Below the pieces are notes generated by a model, which saw only the letters and a program-made list of their open reading frames with translations, searched no databases and was not told where the DNA came from. A DNA stretch of 59,450 nucleotides from Bacillota bacterium. GTDB lineage: Bacteria; Bacillota; Clostridia; Peptostreptococcales; Anaerovoracaceae. The stretch is taken from NCBI GenBank assembly GCA_017417045.1, contig JAFPZZ010000037.1, positions 1 to 59,450 of the forward strand, in the 5' to 3' direction. Below, one piece after another: positions 1 through 9,136 of this stretch (position 1 is the stretch's first letter; the number at the start of each line of letters is the position of its first letter). The position numbers and the translations under genes were made by a program.

Positions 1-17
1 CAGAAAGGAGCTTGCCA

Positions 18-2012
18 ATGAAAAAGATCAAGATAGATCAGTATCTCAAATACAACACTCTTTGGAACCTCCGCTATTCCCCCGACGGGAAGAAGGCGGT
101 ATTCGTAGCCTACTACGGTGACTACGACGAGAACGTCTACAAATACAATCTGTACCTGCTGGACCTCGAGAGCGGAGAGACCAGGCGTCTGACTTCTCTC
201 GGCAGCGAGAGCTCTTTCTTCTGGGAAGATGACACACACATCCTATTCCCCGCGGTAAGGAGCCCCAAGGAAAAGAAGAGGAAGGAAGCAGGAGAATCCT
301 TCACCAGCTACTACAGGCTGGCCGTCGACGGCGGCGAGGCCATGCCGGCCTTCGAGCTTCCGCTTCCCGCGGGCGAGCTCTTCCCCACAGGCGACGGAAG
401 GTTCTATTTCACCTCCTCGATCAACAAGCTCTATCCCGACTTCTACAAGGAAGGCAAAGAGGGCAGGGACAAGATCAACAAGGAGATCAAGGCCGACGCC
501 GACTACGTCATCATGGAGGAGAACCCGTTCTGGACGAACGGCGGCACCTACACCCTCAACAAGAGGACCGCGCTCTTCATCTACGATCCCAAGAGCGGCG
601 AGGTCTGCAGGATCACCGAGCCCTCCATGGCGGTCGCTTCCGTTGCCGCTCAGGGCGGAAAGATCTTCTACCTCGGCGAAGCCTGGGAAGGAAGCCAGTG
701 CAACATGCCCGGCTTCTACAGCTACGACCTGAAGAAGGGCAAGACCGAGACCATCTGCGAGAAGGGCGAGAAGTACTTCAAGGGCATCTTCAAGTACATG
801 GACGGCCTCTTCGTGCTAATGAGCGAGGGCAAGGTCTACGAGGGCAATGAGACCCCGTTCTTCTGGTTCTACGACCTCAAGGAAGGCCTTAAGCTCATGG
901 CCGAGAACTACATCGAGGTCGGCAACGCCGTAGGCACCGACTACAGAAGGGCCAGCGGCTATCACGTCCGCATGCTCGGCGACAAGATCTTCTTCAACGC
1001 CAACATCGGAAGCGCCGACAGGCTCTTCGTCATGGGCCCGGACGGCAAGCCCGAGCAGATCTATGGCGGCGAAGGCTCCATCGATATGTTCGATATCAAC
1101 GAGAAGGGCGAGATCATATGCGTAGCGCTCCTCGACATGAAGCTCCAGGAAGTCTACAAGATGGAGATGGACGGCAGCTACAAGCAGCTGACCAAGATCA
1201 ACGAGGACAAGATCAAGAACAACTACATCGCCAAGCCCAACAGGATGACCATCCAGAGCGAAGGCCTCGAGGTCACTGGATGGGTACTCGAGCCCTGGAA
1301 CTACGATCCCGCGAAGAAGTATCCGGCCATACTCGACATCCACGGCGGTCCGAGGACTGCCTACGGCGAGGTATACTTCCATGAGATGCAGTTCTGGGCC
1401 AACCAGGGCTACTTCGTATTCTTCTGCAACCCCGTAGGCTCCAATGGCGGCGGCGACAAGTTCGCCGACATCTGGCACGGCTACGGCGACAAGGATTACA
1501 AGAACATCATGGACTTCACCGACGCCGTTCTCGCGAAGTATCCCGCGATCGACGAGAAGAGAGTGGGCGTTACCGGCGGTTCCTACGGCGGCTTCATGAC
1601 CAACTGGATCGTCGGCCACACCGACAGGTTCGCCTGCGCGGCTACCCAGAGGAGCATATCCAACTGGTTCAGCTTCTGGGGCGTCTCCGACATAGGAATG
1701 AGGTTCGTGCCCAACCAGCACAAGGCTCACATCTACGAGGATGCGGATCAGAAGTACATCTGGGACATCTCCCCGCTGAAGTACGCCAAAAACTTCAAGA
1801 CCCCGCTGCTCATCATCCACTCCGACGCGGACTACAGGTGCCCGATTCCCGACGGCTACCAGATGTTCACGGCCTACAAGGAGCTCGGACTCGACTGCCG
1901 CATGGTGATCTTCAAGGGCGAGAACCACGAGCTCAATCGCTCCGGCAAGCCTCAGCACAGGCTCCGCAGGCTCACCGAGATCTCGAACTGGTTCGATAAG
2001 TATCTGAAGTGA
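18..2012 (+). CDS. S9 family (prolyl oligopeptidase / acylaminoacyl-type) serine peptidase
   Basis: Cytosolic serine peptidase expected to cut short peptides, without a signal peptide. The N-terminal half (about residues 1-400) reads as a beta-propeller of repeated strand blocks. The C-terminal alpha/beta-hydrolase carries the nucleophile elbow GGSYGG with Ser522, then Asp605 in a D-Y-R-C-P context and His637 in GENHE, so the triad is complete. At 664 aa it has normal family length. The ATG at 18 is preferred to an in-frame TTG at 12 because AAAGGAG lies 7 nt upstream of it. It stands alone in this window and ends at a strong terminator; what precedes it is outside the window. The natural substrate cannot be read from sequence; other S9 subgroups (S9C) are the main alternative name. 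Confidence 0.93.
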   Translation: MKKIKIDQYLKYNTLWNLRYSPDGKKAVFVAYYGDYDENVYKYNLYLLDLESGETRRLTSLGSESSFFWEDDTHILFPAVRSPKEKKRKEAGESFTSYYRLAVDGGEAMPAFELPLPAGELFPTGDGRFYFTSSINKLYPDFYKEGKEGRDKINKEIKADADYVIMEENPFWTNGGTYTLNKRTALFIYDPKSGEVCRITEPSMAVASVAAQGGKIFYLGEAWEGSQCNMPGFYSYDLKKGKTETICEKGEKYFKGIFKYMDGLFVLMSEGKVYEGNETPFFWFYDLKEGLKLMAENYIEVGNAVGTDYRRASGYHVRMLGDKIFFNANIGSADRLFVMGPDGKPEQIYGGEGSIDMFDINEKGEIICVALLDMKLQEVYKMEMDGSYKQLTKINEDKIKNNYIAKPNRMTIQSEGLEVTGWVLEPWNYDPAKKYPAILDIHGGPRTAYGEVYFHEMQFWANQGYFVFFCNPVGSNGGGDKFADIWHGYGDKDYKNIMDFTDAVLAKYPAIDEKRVGVTGGSYGGFMTNWIVGHTDRFACAATQRSISNWFSFWGVSDIGMRFVPNQHKAHIYEDADQKYIWDISPLKYAKNFKTPLLIIHSDADYRCPIPDGYQMFTAYKELGLDCRMVIFKGENHELNRSGKPQHRLRRLTEISNWFDKYLK

Positions 2013-2083
2013 TGATAGATCATGATTATTGACAGGATCTCATAATCCTAACGCTTAAAGATCTTGCGTGTTCACTTGACTGC

Positions 2084-2118
2084 AAAGACAGCGCGTCCCT
2101 ATCTGACGCGCTGTCTTT
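2084..2118 (+). terminator. Rho-independent terminator of the S9 peptidase gene
   Basis: A perfect 11-bp GC-rich stem (GACAGCGCGTC against GACGCGCTGTC, 2087-2097 and 2105-2115) with a 7-nt loop is extended by three A-T pairs and followed by a T-rich tract. It lies about 70 nt after the peptidase stop and before the convergent LysR gene. Confidence 0.88.
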
Positions 2119-2186
2119 TACTTTTGACGCATATGCACTATAGCTGACCTTATATCATGGACCAGATATTATCAAAAACAAGGGAA

Positions 2187-3101
2187 TCATTTTTGGATGC
2201 TCGGAAGAAATGTGAGATAATCCATTATGCTTTTATTCAGATTTGTTCTGTCGCTGTAATAGATATTAATTATGTTGTATATGGTATCCTCAAGAGGTAT
2301 CTGTATCAGAGAATCATACGATAGACTCATGGTTTCGTCCGCCAAGGTATATCCCTTGTTCCTGATCAGCATCTGTTCAAGCGTACTGAACTGACTGTAG
2401 GAGGCGGCATATTTCAGCTCTTGCCCATGTTTTTCAAAATAAACAGCAGCGGTTGATGAAGCTCTTCCTTGACCCACACAGCCTATAAAGGGATAAGATA
2501 TGAGGTCGTCCATGTTGCAGCGCTTCAAATTCGCGAGAGGATAGGTCTCTGAACATACGACATATAGGGGGAGTCTGCAGAATTCTATTCTGCTGAGACT
2601 TCTAAAAGCGGAAGGCCTTTCAGTTCCGAAAAATGCATCGATCACGCCGATCTCCATGCTCGTGACAAGGTCATTGACCGCCATCTCCTTGACTGTAAGA
2701 TTCATATTGGGGTCAAATGCATACGTTTTATCCGCCGCGTCGTCGAGCAGAGGAATAATATAATTCGCCAATCTGGGAGGTACTCCAAGGGTAATCGTAT
2801 TGGACATCCTTGAGATCTGTTTCATATCCCTTACAAAAGCATCAGTGTAGTTTATTAGCTTTAAAGCACGCTCATAAAAAATCGCGCCGGCTTCTGTCAG
2901 TTCGATCTTGTTGTTACTGCGAATGAGTAGCTGAAGAGAGAATTCATCTTCAAGTGATTTTATTGCAGTAGAGATTGCGGGGGTAGAGACAAAAAGCTCC
3001 TCCGCAGCTCTAGTCAAGCTCATGTATTTGCATGTACAACAGAAATATTTTAACTGTATTATCTTCATTTCCTTTTGAGTCAGTTGTTTTGCCACTGACA
3101 T
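2187..3101 (-). CDS. LysR family transcriptional regulator
   Basis: One-component regulator, expected to bind DNA as a tetramer and respond to a small metabolite. The N-terminal 70 residues form the winged helix-turn-helix typical of LysR (LKYF, then SLTRAAEELFVSTPAISTAIKSL) and the rest is the periplasmic-binding-like effector domain. It is transcribed away from the TRAP transporter genes, the usual layout in which a LysR protein controls the divergent operon. The start is uncertain: ATG 3101 gives 304 aa; ATG 3068 gives 293 aa and an N-terminus more like the family, but AAAGGA sits very close to it. Base composition is more AT-rich than the flanking backbone. Effector unknown; probably the TRAP substrate or a breakdown product of it. 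Confidence 0.9.
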   Translation of the reverse strand: MSVAKQLTQKEMKIIQLKYFCCTCKYMSLTRAAEELFVSTPAISTAIKSLEDEFSLQLLIRSNNKIELTEAGAIFYERALKLINYTDAFVRDMKQISRMSNTITLGVPPRLANYIIPLLDDAADKTYAFDPNMNLTVKEMAVNDLVTSMEIGVIDAFFGTERPSAFRSLSRIEFCRLPLYVVCSETYPLANLKRCNMDDLISYPFIGCVGQGRASSTAAVYFEKHGQELKYAASYSQFSTLEQMLIRNKGYTLADETMSLSYDSLIQIPLEDTIYNIINIYYSDRTNLNKSIMDYLTFLPSIQK

Positions 3102-3130
3102 CTATCCATTAATAGTTTGGGTTCGTATTA

Positions 3131-3149
3131 CGTTAAGTTTATTTTAACG
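3131..3149. promoter_or_regulatory. Candidate LysR operator (CGTTAA-N7-TTAACG)
   Basis: A perfect inverted repeat lies in the gap between the LysR gene and dctP. Its inner bases satisfy the T-N11-A rule of LysR sites (T3134 and A3146). It is centred about 30 nt upstream of the proposed -35 of the TRAP operon and close to the LysR start, fitting both activation of the operon and autoregulation. No comparative support is available here. Confidence 0.55.
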
Positions 3150-3170
3150 CCTCCAATCTGTTTTTTGTAA

Positions 3171-3200
3171 TTGATATTTGCGTTTATCCATATTTTTATA
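3171..3200 (+). promoter_or_regulatory. Probable promoter of the TRAP-lyase-MFS operon
   Basis: TTGATA (3171-3176) and TTTATA (3195-3200) are separated by 18 nt, about 100 nt before the dctP start and just downstream of the candidate LysR operator. The -10 match is imperfect, as is common for activator-dependent promoters. Confidence 0.45.
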
Positions 3201-3298
3201 TGAAAATTGAGATGCAAACGACGAAAAAGACAGATTAAAGGTCTGTAAAGTCCTCTTCTCAATATAGTTTGTCGATCTATAAAAAGAAGGAGAAAACT

Positions 3299-4369
3299 AT
3301 GAAAAAATATTTAGCGCTTATTCTTGCCTTCTGCATGGTCCTTTCGTTTGCGGCATGTGGGGAAAAGAAAGAAGAAAAGAACGAAGAGCAGCAGTCTGCG
3401 GAGTATGTGTATCCGGACATGAAGATAGTCTTCGCAGGAGCTGGTTCCGATCCTGAAGTCGTAACGGAGTACAATGCTCAGGGATTTGCGACTGCTTATT
3501 TCAAGAAGCTGATCGAGGAAAAGAGTGATGGGCACATCACCATAGATGTATTCTGGGATAAGGTCCTTGGATCTGATCCTGCAGGAACTGTTCTCGATGG
3601 CGACGCAGACATGGGTTATTATTCCGTAGTCAGCGCTTATGTACCTATGGCATCATGCTTCAATCTGCCTGGACTTCTCACTGATATAGACATGGCTTGG
3701 GACCTCATGGGTAACGGTGGAGAGATGTTCAAACTTTATGCAGCAGAATGTGAAAAGAGCGGACTCCATCTGCTCGCAGGAAGCTGTGGTACTTTCCGAC
3801 AGGTATTCAACAATGTCCGTGAGATCCGCAGACCTGAAGACTGCAAAGGCCTCAATATGAGAGTCTACAATGATGATACGGTACAGACCTTCTGGAGTCA
3901 CGTGGCCAATGCGGTCACCGTTCCTGGAAGTGAGATCTACACCGCCATGCAGACAAAGAGCATAGATGGCTTTGAATTTCCAACCTATTCATTTGTAAAA
4001 GAATCTAAGCAGGAAGTGACCAAGTACCACTCTGTATTCAATTGGCAGTGGAATTACAATCCGTTCTTCTTTGTGTCAACAGACACCTGGGATTCTTGGG
4101 ATCCCGAGGTTCAGCAGCTCTTTACTGAATGCTGTGAAGAGACTGCGGAATACCACTACGGAATACAGAAGGAAGACCTCAAAAAGGCTGAAGACAGGAT
4201 CAAGGAGCTGGGAGTTATCCAGACGATCCTCACAAAGGAAGATCTCGAGGCGTGGGAAGAGGTCAATTCCTACACAAGAGAGACCGTTGGAAAGAAAATC
4301 GGTGGGGATGCCCCAGAGCTAATAAAGAAGCTCGAGAAGATCAGTGCTGATTACAAAGCTTCTCACTAA
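3299..4369 (+). CDS. dctP: TRAP transporter solute-binding lipoprotein, DctP type
   Basis: Extracytoplasmic receptor of a tripartite sodium-coupled importer for organic acids. It has a lipoprotein signal peptide: two Lys, a hydrophobic stretch and a lipobox ending FAAC with Cys20 as the lipid anchor, as expected for a Gram-positive cell. The DctP fold follows, including the R-x-Y/F region at GLNMRVY; Arg188 is the position that in this family usually holds the substrate carboxylate. ATG 3299 is chosen over the upstream in-frame TTG 3269 because GAAGGAGAAA precedes it directly and the signal peptide begins there. At 356 aa the length is normal. It is first in an operon with dctQ and dctM. Substrate unknown; the downstream lyase suggests an N-substituted dicarboxylate. 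Confidence 0.92.
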   Translation: MKKYLALILAFCMVLSFAACGEKKEEKNEEQQSAEYVYPDMKIVFAGAGSDPEVVTEYNAQGFATAYFKKLIEEKSDGHITIDVFWDKVLGSDPAGTVLDGDADMGYYSVVSAYVPMASCFNLPGLLTDIDMAWDLMGNGGEMFKLYAAECEKSGLHLLAGSCGTFRQVFNNVREIRRPEDCKGLNMRVYNDDTVQTFWSHVANAVTVPGSEIYTAMQTKSIDGFEFPTYSFVKESKQEVTKYHSVFNWQWNYNPFFFVSTDTWDSWDPEVQQLFTECCEETAEYHYGIQKEDLKKAEDRIKELGVIQTILTKEDLEAWEEVNSYTRETVGKKIGGDAPELIKKLEKISADYKASH

Positions 4370-4385
4370 TCGTTAAAACCAAAAC

Positions 4386-4409
4386 GGGTCCTTCTCAACA
4401 GAAGGACCC
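4386..4409 (+). terminator. Intercistronic hairpin after dctP without T-tract
   Basis: A perfect 10-bp stem (GGGTCCTTCT / AGAAGGACCC) with CAAC loop follows the dctP stop by 16 nt and precedes the dctQ ribosome-binding site. It lacks a run of T, so it is more likely an mRNA 3-prime stabiliser or partial terminator that keeps binding-protein levels above those of the membrane subunits. Confidence 0.6.
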
Positions 4410-4431
4410 GGCATATTTAAGGAGCGGTCTT

Positions 4432-4938
4432 ATGGGGACTCTTAAAAGGATCGAAGACGGTCTGACGAAGGTCTTAAGTCTTCTGATCACAGCAGCCATG
4501 ATGCTGCTAGTGCTCATAGTATGCGTCCAGGTCGTCGCAAGGAATCTGATCCATTTCGATCTTGGCGCAGCAACTGATATACCAGTATATATGATGATAT
4601 ACACGGTATTTCTTGGAAATATTCTTATATCCAAGCAGCGTAAGAACATTACTGTCGATGTGCTTAAAGTATTTGTTCACAACAGGACAATACTTGCTGT
4701 GGTGCAGCTGATAAATGATGTGCTTTGCGCGGCAGCTCTAGCATATTTCGATTATTACAGCTTCAGGCATTGCCTCATTACTTTGCGAAACAGGGGAGTG
4801 AAGATATCTGGATTAAATTATCCTGAATGGCTTATGAAGATGATCGTGCCTGTCGGATTGACCATAGTTTGCATTTATTTTGTAAGTTACGTGGTCAAGG
4901 ATATTCAAGCGTTGAAAGATGTAAAGGAGGAGAAATAA
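4432..4938 (+). CDS. dctQ: TRAP transporter small membrane subunit, DctQ type
   Basis: Small permease subunit that pairs with DctM and helps dock the loaded binding protein. At 168 aa it has four hydrophobic segments (about residues 12-35, 45-65, 85-105 and 135-155), the DctQ pattern. AAGGAG lies 7 nt before the ATG. It sits between dctP and dctM with only 1 nt before the dctM start, so the two membrane subunits are translated together. Sequence of this subunit is always poorly conserved, so position in the operon is the main evidence. Confidence 0.88.
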   Translation: MGTLKRIEDGLTKVLSLLITAAMMLLVLIVCVQVVARNLIHFDLGAATDIPVYMMIYTVFLGNILISKQRKNITVDVLKVFVHNRTILAVVQLINDVLCAAALAYFDYYSFRHCLITLRNRGVKISGLNYPEWLMKMIVPVGLTIVCIYFVSYVVKDIQALKDVKEEK

Positions 4939-4939
4939 A

Positions 4940-6286
4940 GTGAACTCTATAGTTATTTACCTTATTCTCCTGATAGTACTGATTCTTATGGGCTGTACGC
5001 TTCCGTTCACCTTCCTGATCACATCCATAGCGATCACTCTGGGTGAAGGTGGGAGCATCGCGACGTCTACGAATGCTGTGTTCAACAGCCTCAACAGCTA
5101 TTCGCTGATGGCAGTACCACTGTTTATGATAGGCGGTTCTTTGATGCAAAAGACCGGTATTGCAGACAAACTGGTCGTGCTCTGTGAGGTAGCGCTAAGA
5201 AAGATCAGAGGCGGCCTTGGCGTAGTAATTCCTGCGGCAGCAATGCTCTTTGGAATGCTTACTGGATCTGGTTCCGCTACTGCTGCAACTATATCCTCAA
5301 TTCTTTGTGACAAAATGTCTGACCTCGGATGGGAGCGAAGATATATATCAGCCATGGTTACGGCATCTAGTCCCTTGGGCTTCATGATACCGCCGAATAT
5401 GAACGCAATACTTTTTGCGACCGTCATCTCCGTATCGGTATCAAGGCTTTTCCTATGTACTATAATACCTGGAATAATCTGGGCTCTAGGATACATCGTA
5501 GTACATTTTCTGACTTATAAGAATTACTATCACCCTTCGGAAGAGGTCGTGGCAAGATATCAGCATTCAGATGAGATCAAGCTTTCTGACGGAACTGTAA
5601 AGAAGACACACCCTATGGTGCACGCCCTTATCGATGCGATACCTGCACTGCTCATGGCCTTGATCATGCTTGGAGGTATTTTCAGCGGAATCTTTTCCCC
5701 TACAGAAGCCGGAGCAGTCAGCGCTCTGTATGCGATACTTGTAGGACTATTCTTCTATAAGAATCTCAAAGGGGAAGCATTTGTATCAACATTCCGTCAG
5801 ACAGGAATGAATATTGGCATGACCATGATAATGGTTCCCTTCATAAAATATTTTACGACCTTCGTCATAAAGTCCGGCGCTACACAAGAACTCACCAGAT
5901 GGATGCTCAACACACTCAAAGAGCCTTGGATGATTATAGTTGCTGTCGACATACTGTTCGTCGCATGCGGATTCTTCTTTGATGCCAACGTTCTTACGCT
6001 CGTACTCCCGCCTATCATCTATCCCACGATGCAGGCAGTAGGCATAGATGCGGTACAGTTCGGATGTATGGTATTTATCGCGATAGGAATAGGTGTTATG
6101 ACTCCCCCGGTAGCGTCGAACTTCTACACCTCAGCAAGGATATGTGAGATCGATCCGATGACCGCGGTCAAGCCCATAGTCCCGCTCATAGTATTCGTCG
6201 CCATACCGGTACTGCTCCTGGTATCATTCGTTCCGGGACTTACTCACTGGCTTCCGGATCTCGTGATGGGTGTGGCATCAGTATAG
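4940..6286 (+). CDS. dctM: TRAP transporter large membrane subunit, DctM type
   Basis: Main sodium-coupled channel subunit of the TRAP importer. It is 448 aa and nearly all hydrophobic, with about 11-12 membrane helices. Conserved family stretches are visible: GSATAATISSI near residue 110, the P-P-N motif after it, SPTEAGA near residue 255, and the C-terminal GIGVMTPPVASN. The start is GTG 4940, supported by GGAGG 9 nt upstream inside the end of dctQ. It is followed after 17 nt by the lyase gene, which ties transport to catabolism. Confidence 0.93.
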   Translation: MNSIVIYLILLIVLILMGCTLPFTFLITSIAITLGEGGSIATSTNAVFNSLNSYSLMAVPLFMIGGSLMQKTGIADKLVVLCEVALRKIRGGLGVVIPAAAMLFGMLTGSGSATAATISSILCDKMSDLGWERRYISAMVTASSPLGFMIPPNMNAILFATVISVSVSRLFLCTIIPGIIWALGYIVVHFLTYKNYYHPSEEVVARYQHSDEIKLSDGTVKKTHPMVHALIDAIPALLMALIMLGGIFSGIFSPTEAGAVSALYAILVGLFFYKNLKGEAFVSTFRQTGMNIGMTMIMVPFIKYFTTFVIKSGATQELTRWMLNTLKEPWMIIVAVDILFVACGFFFDANVLTLVLPPIIYPTMQAVGIDAVQFGCMVFIAIGIGVMTPPVASNFYTSARICEIDPMTAVKPIVPLIVFVAIPVLLLVSFVPGLTHWLPDLVMGVASV

Positions 6287-6303
6287 TATCAGGCAGGTAA
6301 CAA

Positions 6304-7788
6304 ATGCTTAAAGGAAGAATAAAAGAGCCTATGGCGGAAGAGTTCAAGGAACTCTCTTTCCCAGGTATCGTTGCAGATTACAGGGATGCGTTTGATGAGA
6401 TGTATTACATCAACGCTGCCCATACGGTAATGCTGTGTGACAACAAAATCATAAAAAAGCAAACGGCAGTTGACATACTTAGGGCATTGAAGGATATACA
6501 AGCCACTCTCCAAGAGAGCGATCTATCCGTCGATAGAGGCAACGATCTTTATCTAAATATCGAAAGTCAGCTCATCGACCGCATTGGGATAGATGCGGGT
6601 GGCAGAATGCATACTGGGCGCTCAAGAAACGATTTGAGCTCTACTATGCTCAGAATGACTACCAGGAAGAAGATACTGGAAACAGTCGCAAATATTGTTT
6701 CTTTGCAGAAATCTATTCTTGTAATGGCTGAAGAGTATAAGGATGCGGTTTTTACCGGATATACCCACATGCAGCCCGCACAGCCCACAACAGTGGGCCA
6801 CTATCTGATAATGTGCGTGAACAGCCTTTCAAGAGACTCCGGTAGACTGATGGACGCATATAAACGTACCAATCTCTGTGCTCTTGGCGCTGCAGCGTTC
6901 GCAGGGACTGGATTCCCTATCGACCGACTTGAGACCGCTGAACTGCTAGGCTTCGACGGCGTGGTTGAAAACTCATGGGACTGTGTGGTCTCGAGAGACT
7001 ACGCGATGGAGGTAGAGGCAGCGTATGCGATACTCTGCACGAATATCAGCAGAATTGCTCAAGATATGTTCATATGGTGTACAGATGAATTCAATACCTT
7101 TGAACTTGGAGGAGAGATCTCCGGAACTAGCAGCATAATGCCTCAGAAAAAAAATCCTTCACCGCTCGAGAGGACCAAGACCGCTGCCAGCGGAGGTGTG
7201 TCGGCGTTCGTAGACAGCGCTGCGGCGCTTAAAAACGCACCGTTTGGATTCTGTGGAGATGCTTTCAGAATTCCTCCAACGCTTGCTAGTGTCCATAAAG
7301 ACGTGCTTACATGTTTGAGATATATGAATCTAGTGATGACGCATTCATCTTTCCACAGGGAGAGGATGGAGAAAATGTCCGATCTTAATTTCAGCACGGC
7401 GACTAGTCTAGCCGATATGCTTGTCCGCGATTATGATATATCCTTCAGAAATGCTCATCATATAGTTGCAGGGATGGTAGGCGATGTTAAAGATAAGGGT
7501 GAGGGCATAGGTGCTGCGACACCCGATCTCCTTAAAAAGTGGTCTAAGACAGTTCTGGGCAGCGAAATAGACATCGATGAGGAGGATCTTGCAAAAGCCT
7601 TATCCGCCAGAGGAAACGTTGAATCGAAGGCAAGTCTTGGTGGCCCTGCGCCGTCATGTATGGAATCCATGCTCAGGCACAGTGCTGAAAATGTGAACAA
7701 TACTGAGCATTGGCTGGAAGAGCGAAGTGAAGCTATAGAAAACGCTTATGCGCAGCTCGAAAAAATAGTTGATGAGGTAACGAGATAA
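6304..7788 (+). CDS. Argininosuccinate lyase-like C-N lyase (fumarase/aspartase superfamily)
   Basis: Expected to cleave an N-substituted aspartate-type substrate into fumarate and an amine. The three superfamily blocks are present: HTGRSRND (103-110), GYTHMQP with Thr154-His155, and the mobile serine loop GTSSIMPQKKN (274-284) with Ser276/277. At 494 aa it is slightly longer than typical ArgH. It is probably not biosynthetic ArgH: it has no argG neighbour, it follows a TRAP importer, and the usually invariant Gln after RSRND is Leu111. Known relatives of this kind include ethylenediamine-disuccinate lyase. RBS is weak (CAGGTAAC). It likely shares the dctPQM transcript. The true substrate is unknown; plain argininosuccinate remains possible. 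Confidence 0.8.
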   Translation: MLKGRIKEPMAEEFKELSFPGIVADYRDAFDEMYYINAAHTVMLCDNKIIKKQTAVDILRALKDIQATLQESDLSVDRGNDLYLNIESQLIDRIGIDAGGRMHTGRSRNDLSSTMLRMTTRKKILETVANIVSLQKSILVMAEEYKDAVFTGYTHMQPAQPTTVGHYLIMCVNSLSRDSGRLMDAYKRTNLCALGAAAFAGTGFPIDRLETAELLGFDGVVENSWDCVVSRDYAMEVEAAYAILCTNISRIAQDMFIWCTDEFNTFELGGEISGTSSIMPQKKNPSPLERTKTAASGGVSAFVDSAAALKNAPFGFCGDAFRIPPTLASVHKDVLTCLRYMNLVMTHSSFHRERMEKMSDLNFSTATSLADMLVRDYDISFRNAHHIVAGMVGDVKDKGEGIGAATPDLLKKWSKTVLGSEIDIDEEDLAKALSARGNVESKASLGGPAPSCMESMLRHSAENVNNTEHWLEERSEAIENAYAQLEKIVDEVTR

Positions 7789-7817
7789 GATTATAGTTCA
7801 TCTCCTTCTAAAATGGT

Positions 7818-7846
7818 GAGGCAGGTCCCGTGGAGGGGCCTGCCTC
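7818..7846 (+). terminator. Intercistronic hairpin between lyase and MFS genes
   Basis: A 12-bp stem (GAGGCAGGTCCC against GGGGCCTGCCTC, one wobble) with loop GTGGA lies in the 124-nt gap before the MFS gene. There is no clean T-tract. It resembles the hairpin after dctP and may tune or protect segments of the same transcript. Confidence 0.55.
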
Positions 7847-7912
7847 GACTGTATGATAGTCTAGCCGAAAATTATGATTTTTTGGGTCTCAGTATTTGTC
7901 AGGAGGATCGAT

Positions 7913-9136
7913 TTGAAAGTAGACAGAAAAACGATAGCATCACTAGGAATCTTTGCAATGGTCTTTTGCGGTATGATCTCCGCATGGGGTACGTTTAGTA
8001 TGTATATTTCCAGAGATTATCCCCTCTGGAGCGCTTCGCGGATCGCTTTCACCTACACGCTGACGATGTTTATGTTCTGTATAGGCAACGCATCTAGCGG
8101 ATACCTCAATAAAAAAATCAGCCCCAGAGTCTTTATGTATCTGTCGGCAGCATGCTTTGCGTTTGGTCTGATTTTGACCGCGAAAATGCAGACTCTTTCG
8201 GCTTTGTATACAGGTTTCGGTATTTTTTGTGGTTTTGCATCTGGATTTGCATATAACCCGATCTTCTCAACAGCCGGAAAATGGTTTCCTGACAAGCCCG
8301 GTTTTATTTCTGGAATACTTCTTCTAGGGTATGGACTCGGCAGCTTTGCTGTTGGGAAAGTGTTTCAGATCGTCACAGGCTTAAGGGGAGGGGACTGGAG
8401 AGGTACCTTTGTAGGACTGGCTATTCTGACTTTGATCGCCTTTTCTGCTGCGGGGAAGTTCATTGTTGAACCAAATGATTATGCAGTATCTAACGACCCA
8501 GGACGTAGTATCAAATCTCACATAGATTATAAGGGAGTCGAAGCGGAGCCTTCTACAATGCTTCGGTCGTCGTCATTCTGGTATTACTTTTTCTGGGTCG
8601 TAATACACAGCGCGCTCGGATTCGCTATAGCGTCTCAATCAAGCGCCATGATCAGAGAAACAAATGCTTTAGTCAGCGACTCTGCTGTTGCCACTATCAT
8701 AGGATTGATCTCAGTGGCCAAGTGTATCGTCAGAGCATTTGTTGGAGATATGTATGATAAAAGGGGCAGAAGTATAACTATGCATGCGGTAAACTATGTT
8801 TTGCTACTTTCGTGCATCGTCTTCATAATAGCTCTTAAGAGCGGGAACATGCTGCTCTTAATAATGGGATTTTTCATATCAGGCCTATCGTTTGGTGGCG
8901 TAACCCCAACTAATTCAGTATTTATAAGAACTTACTTTGGGGAAAAACATTTTTCCAGGAACTTCTCTTTTATCCATATGAACCTTCTGATATCGTCGTT
9001 TGGAAGCACACTAGGAGGGATGCTTTTCGATGCTACTCAAACATATATGAGTATATATATACTTATGTTTGTGGGTGCTGTTTTAAGTGAATTATGCACC
9101 AGAATGATAGATAGGAACGACAAAAAGGAGATCTAA
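7913..9136 (+). CDS. MFS transporter, OFA (oxalate/formate antiporter)-like
   Basis: Twelve-helix membrane carrier of about 407 aa. The region after helix 4 (GFASGFAYNPIFSTAGKWFP, then GLGSFAVGK) resembles the oxalate/formate antiporter family. The longest frame begins with ATG 7874, but TTG 7913 has AGGAGG 6 nt upstream and gives a normal family N-terminus (MKVDRKTIAS), so TTG is preferred. Being in the island, it could export the product of the lyase or nitrilase or take up a second substrate. Its stop codon lies in the loop of a bidirectional terminator shared with the converging nitrilase gene. Confidence 0.85.
   Translation: MKVDRKTIASLGIFAMVFCGMISAWGTFSMYISRDYPLWSASRIAFTYTLTMFMFCIGNASSGYLNKKISPRVFMYLSAACFAFGLILTAKMQTLSALYTGFGIFCGFASGFAYNPIFSTAGKWFPDKPGFISGILLLGYGLGSFAVGKVFQIVTGLRGGDWRGTFVGLAILTLIAFSAAGKFIVEPNDYAVSNDPGRSIKSHIDYKGVEAEPSTMLRSSSFWYYFFWVVIHSALGFAIASQSSAMIRETNALVSDSAVATIIGLISVAKCIVRAFVGDMYDKRGRSITMHAVNYVLLLSCIVFIIALKSGNMLLLIMGFFISGLSFGGVTPTNSVFIRTYFGEKHFSRNFSFIHMNLLISSFGSTLGGMLFDATQTYMSIYILMFVGAVLSELCTRMIDRNDKKEI

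Noticed and set aside
816..1958. 380-codon open frame antisense to the S9 peptidase
   Set aside because: It mirrors the third-position bias of the real gene, has Val/Leu/Glu-rich shadow composition and no ribosome site or motif.
6304..7788. Housekeeping argH
   Set aside because: Placement in a TRAP/LysR island, no argG neighbour and a changed RSRND-Leu position favour a catabolic relative, though argininosuccinate cannot be excluded.
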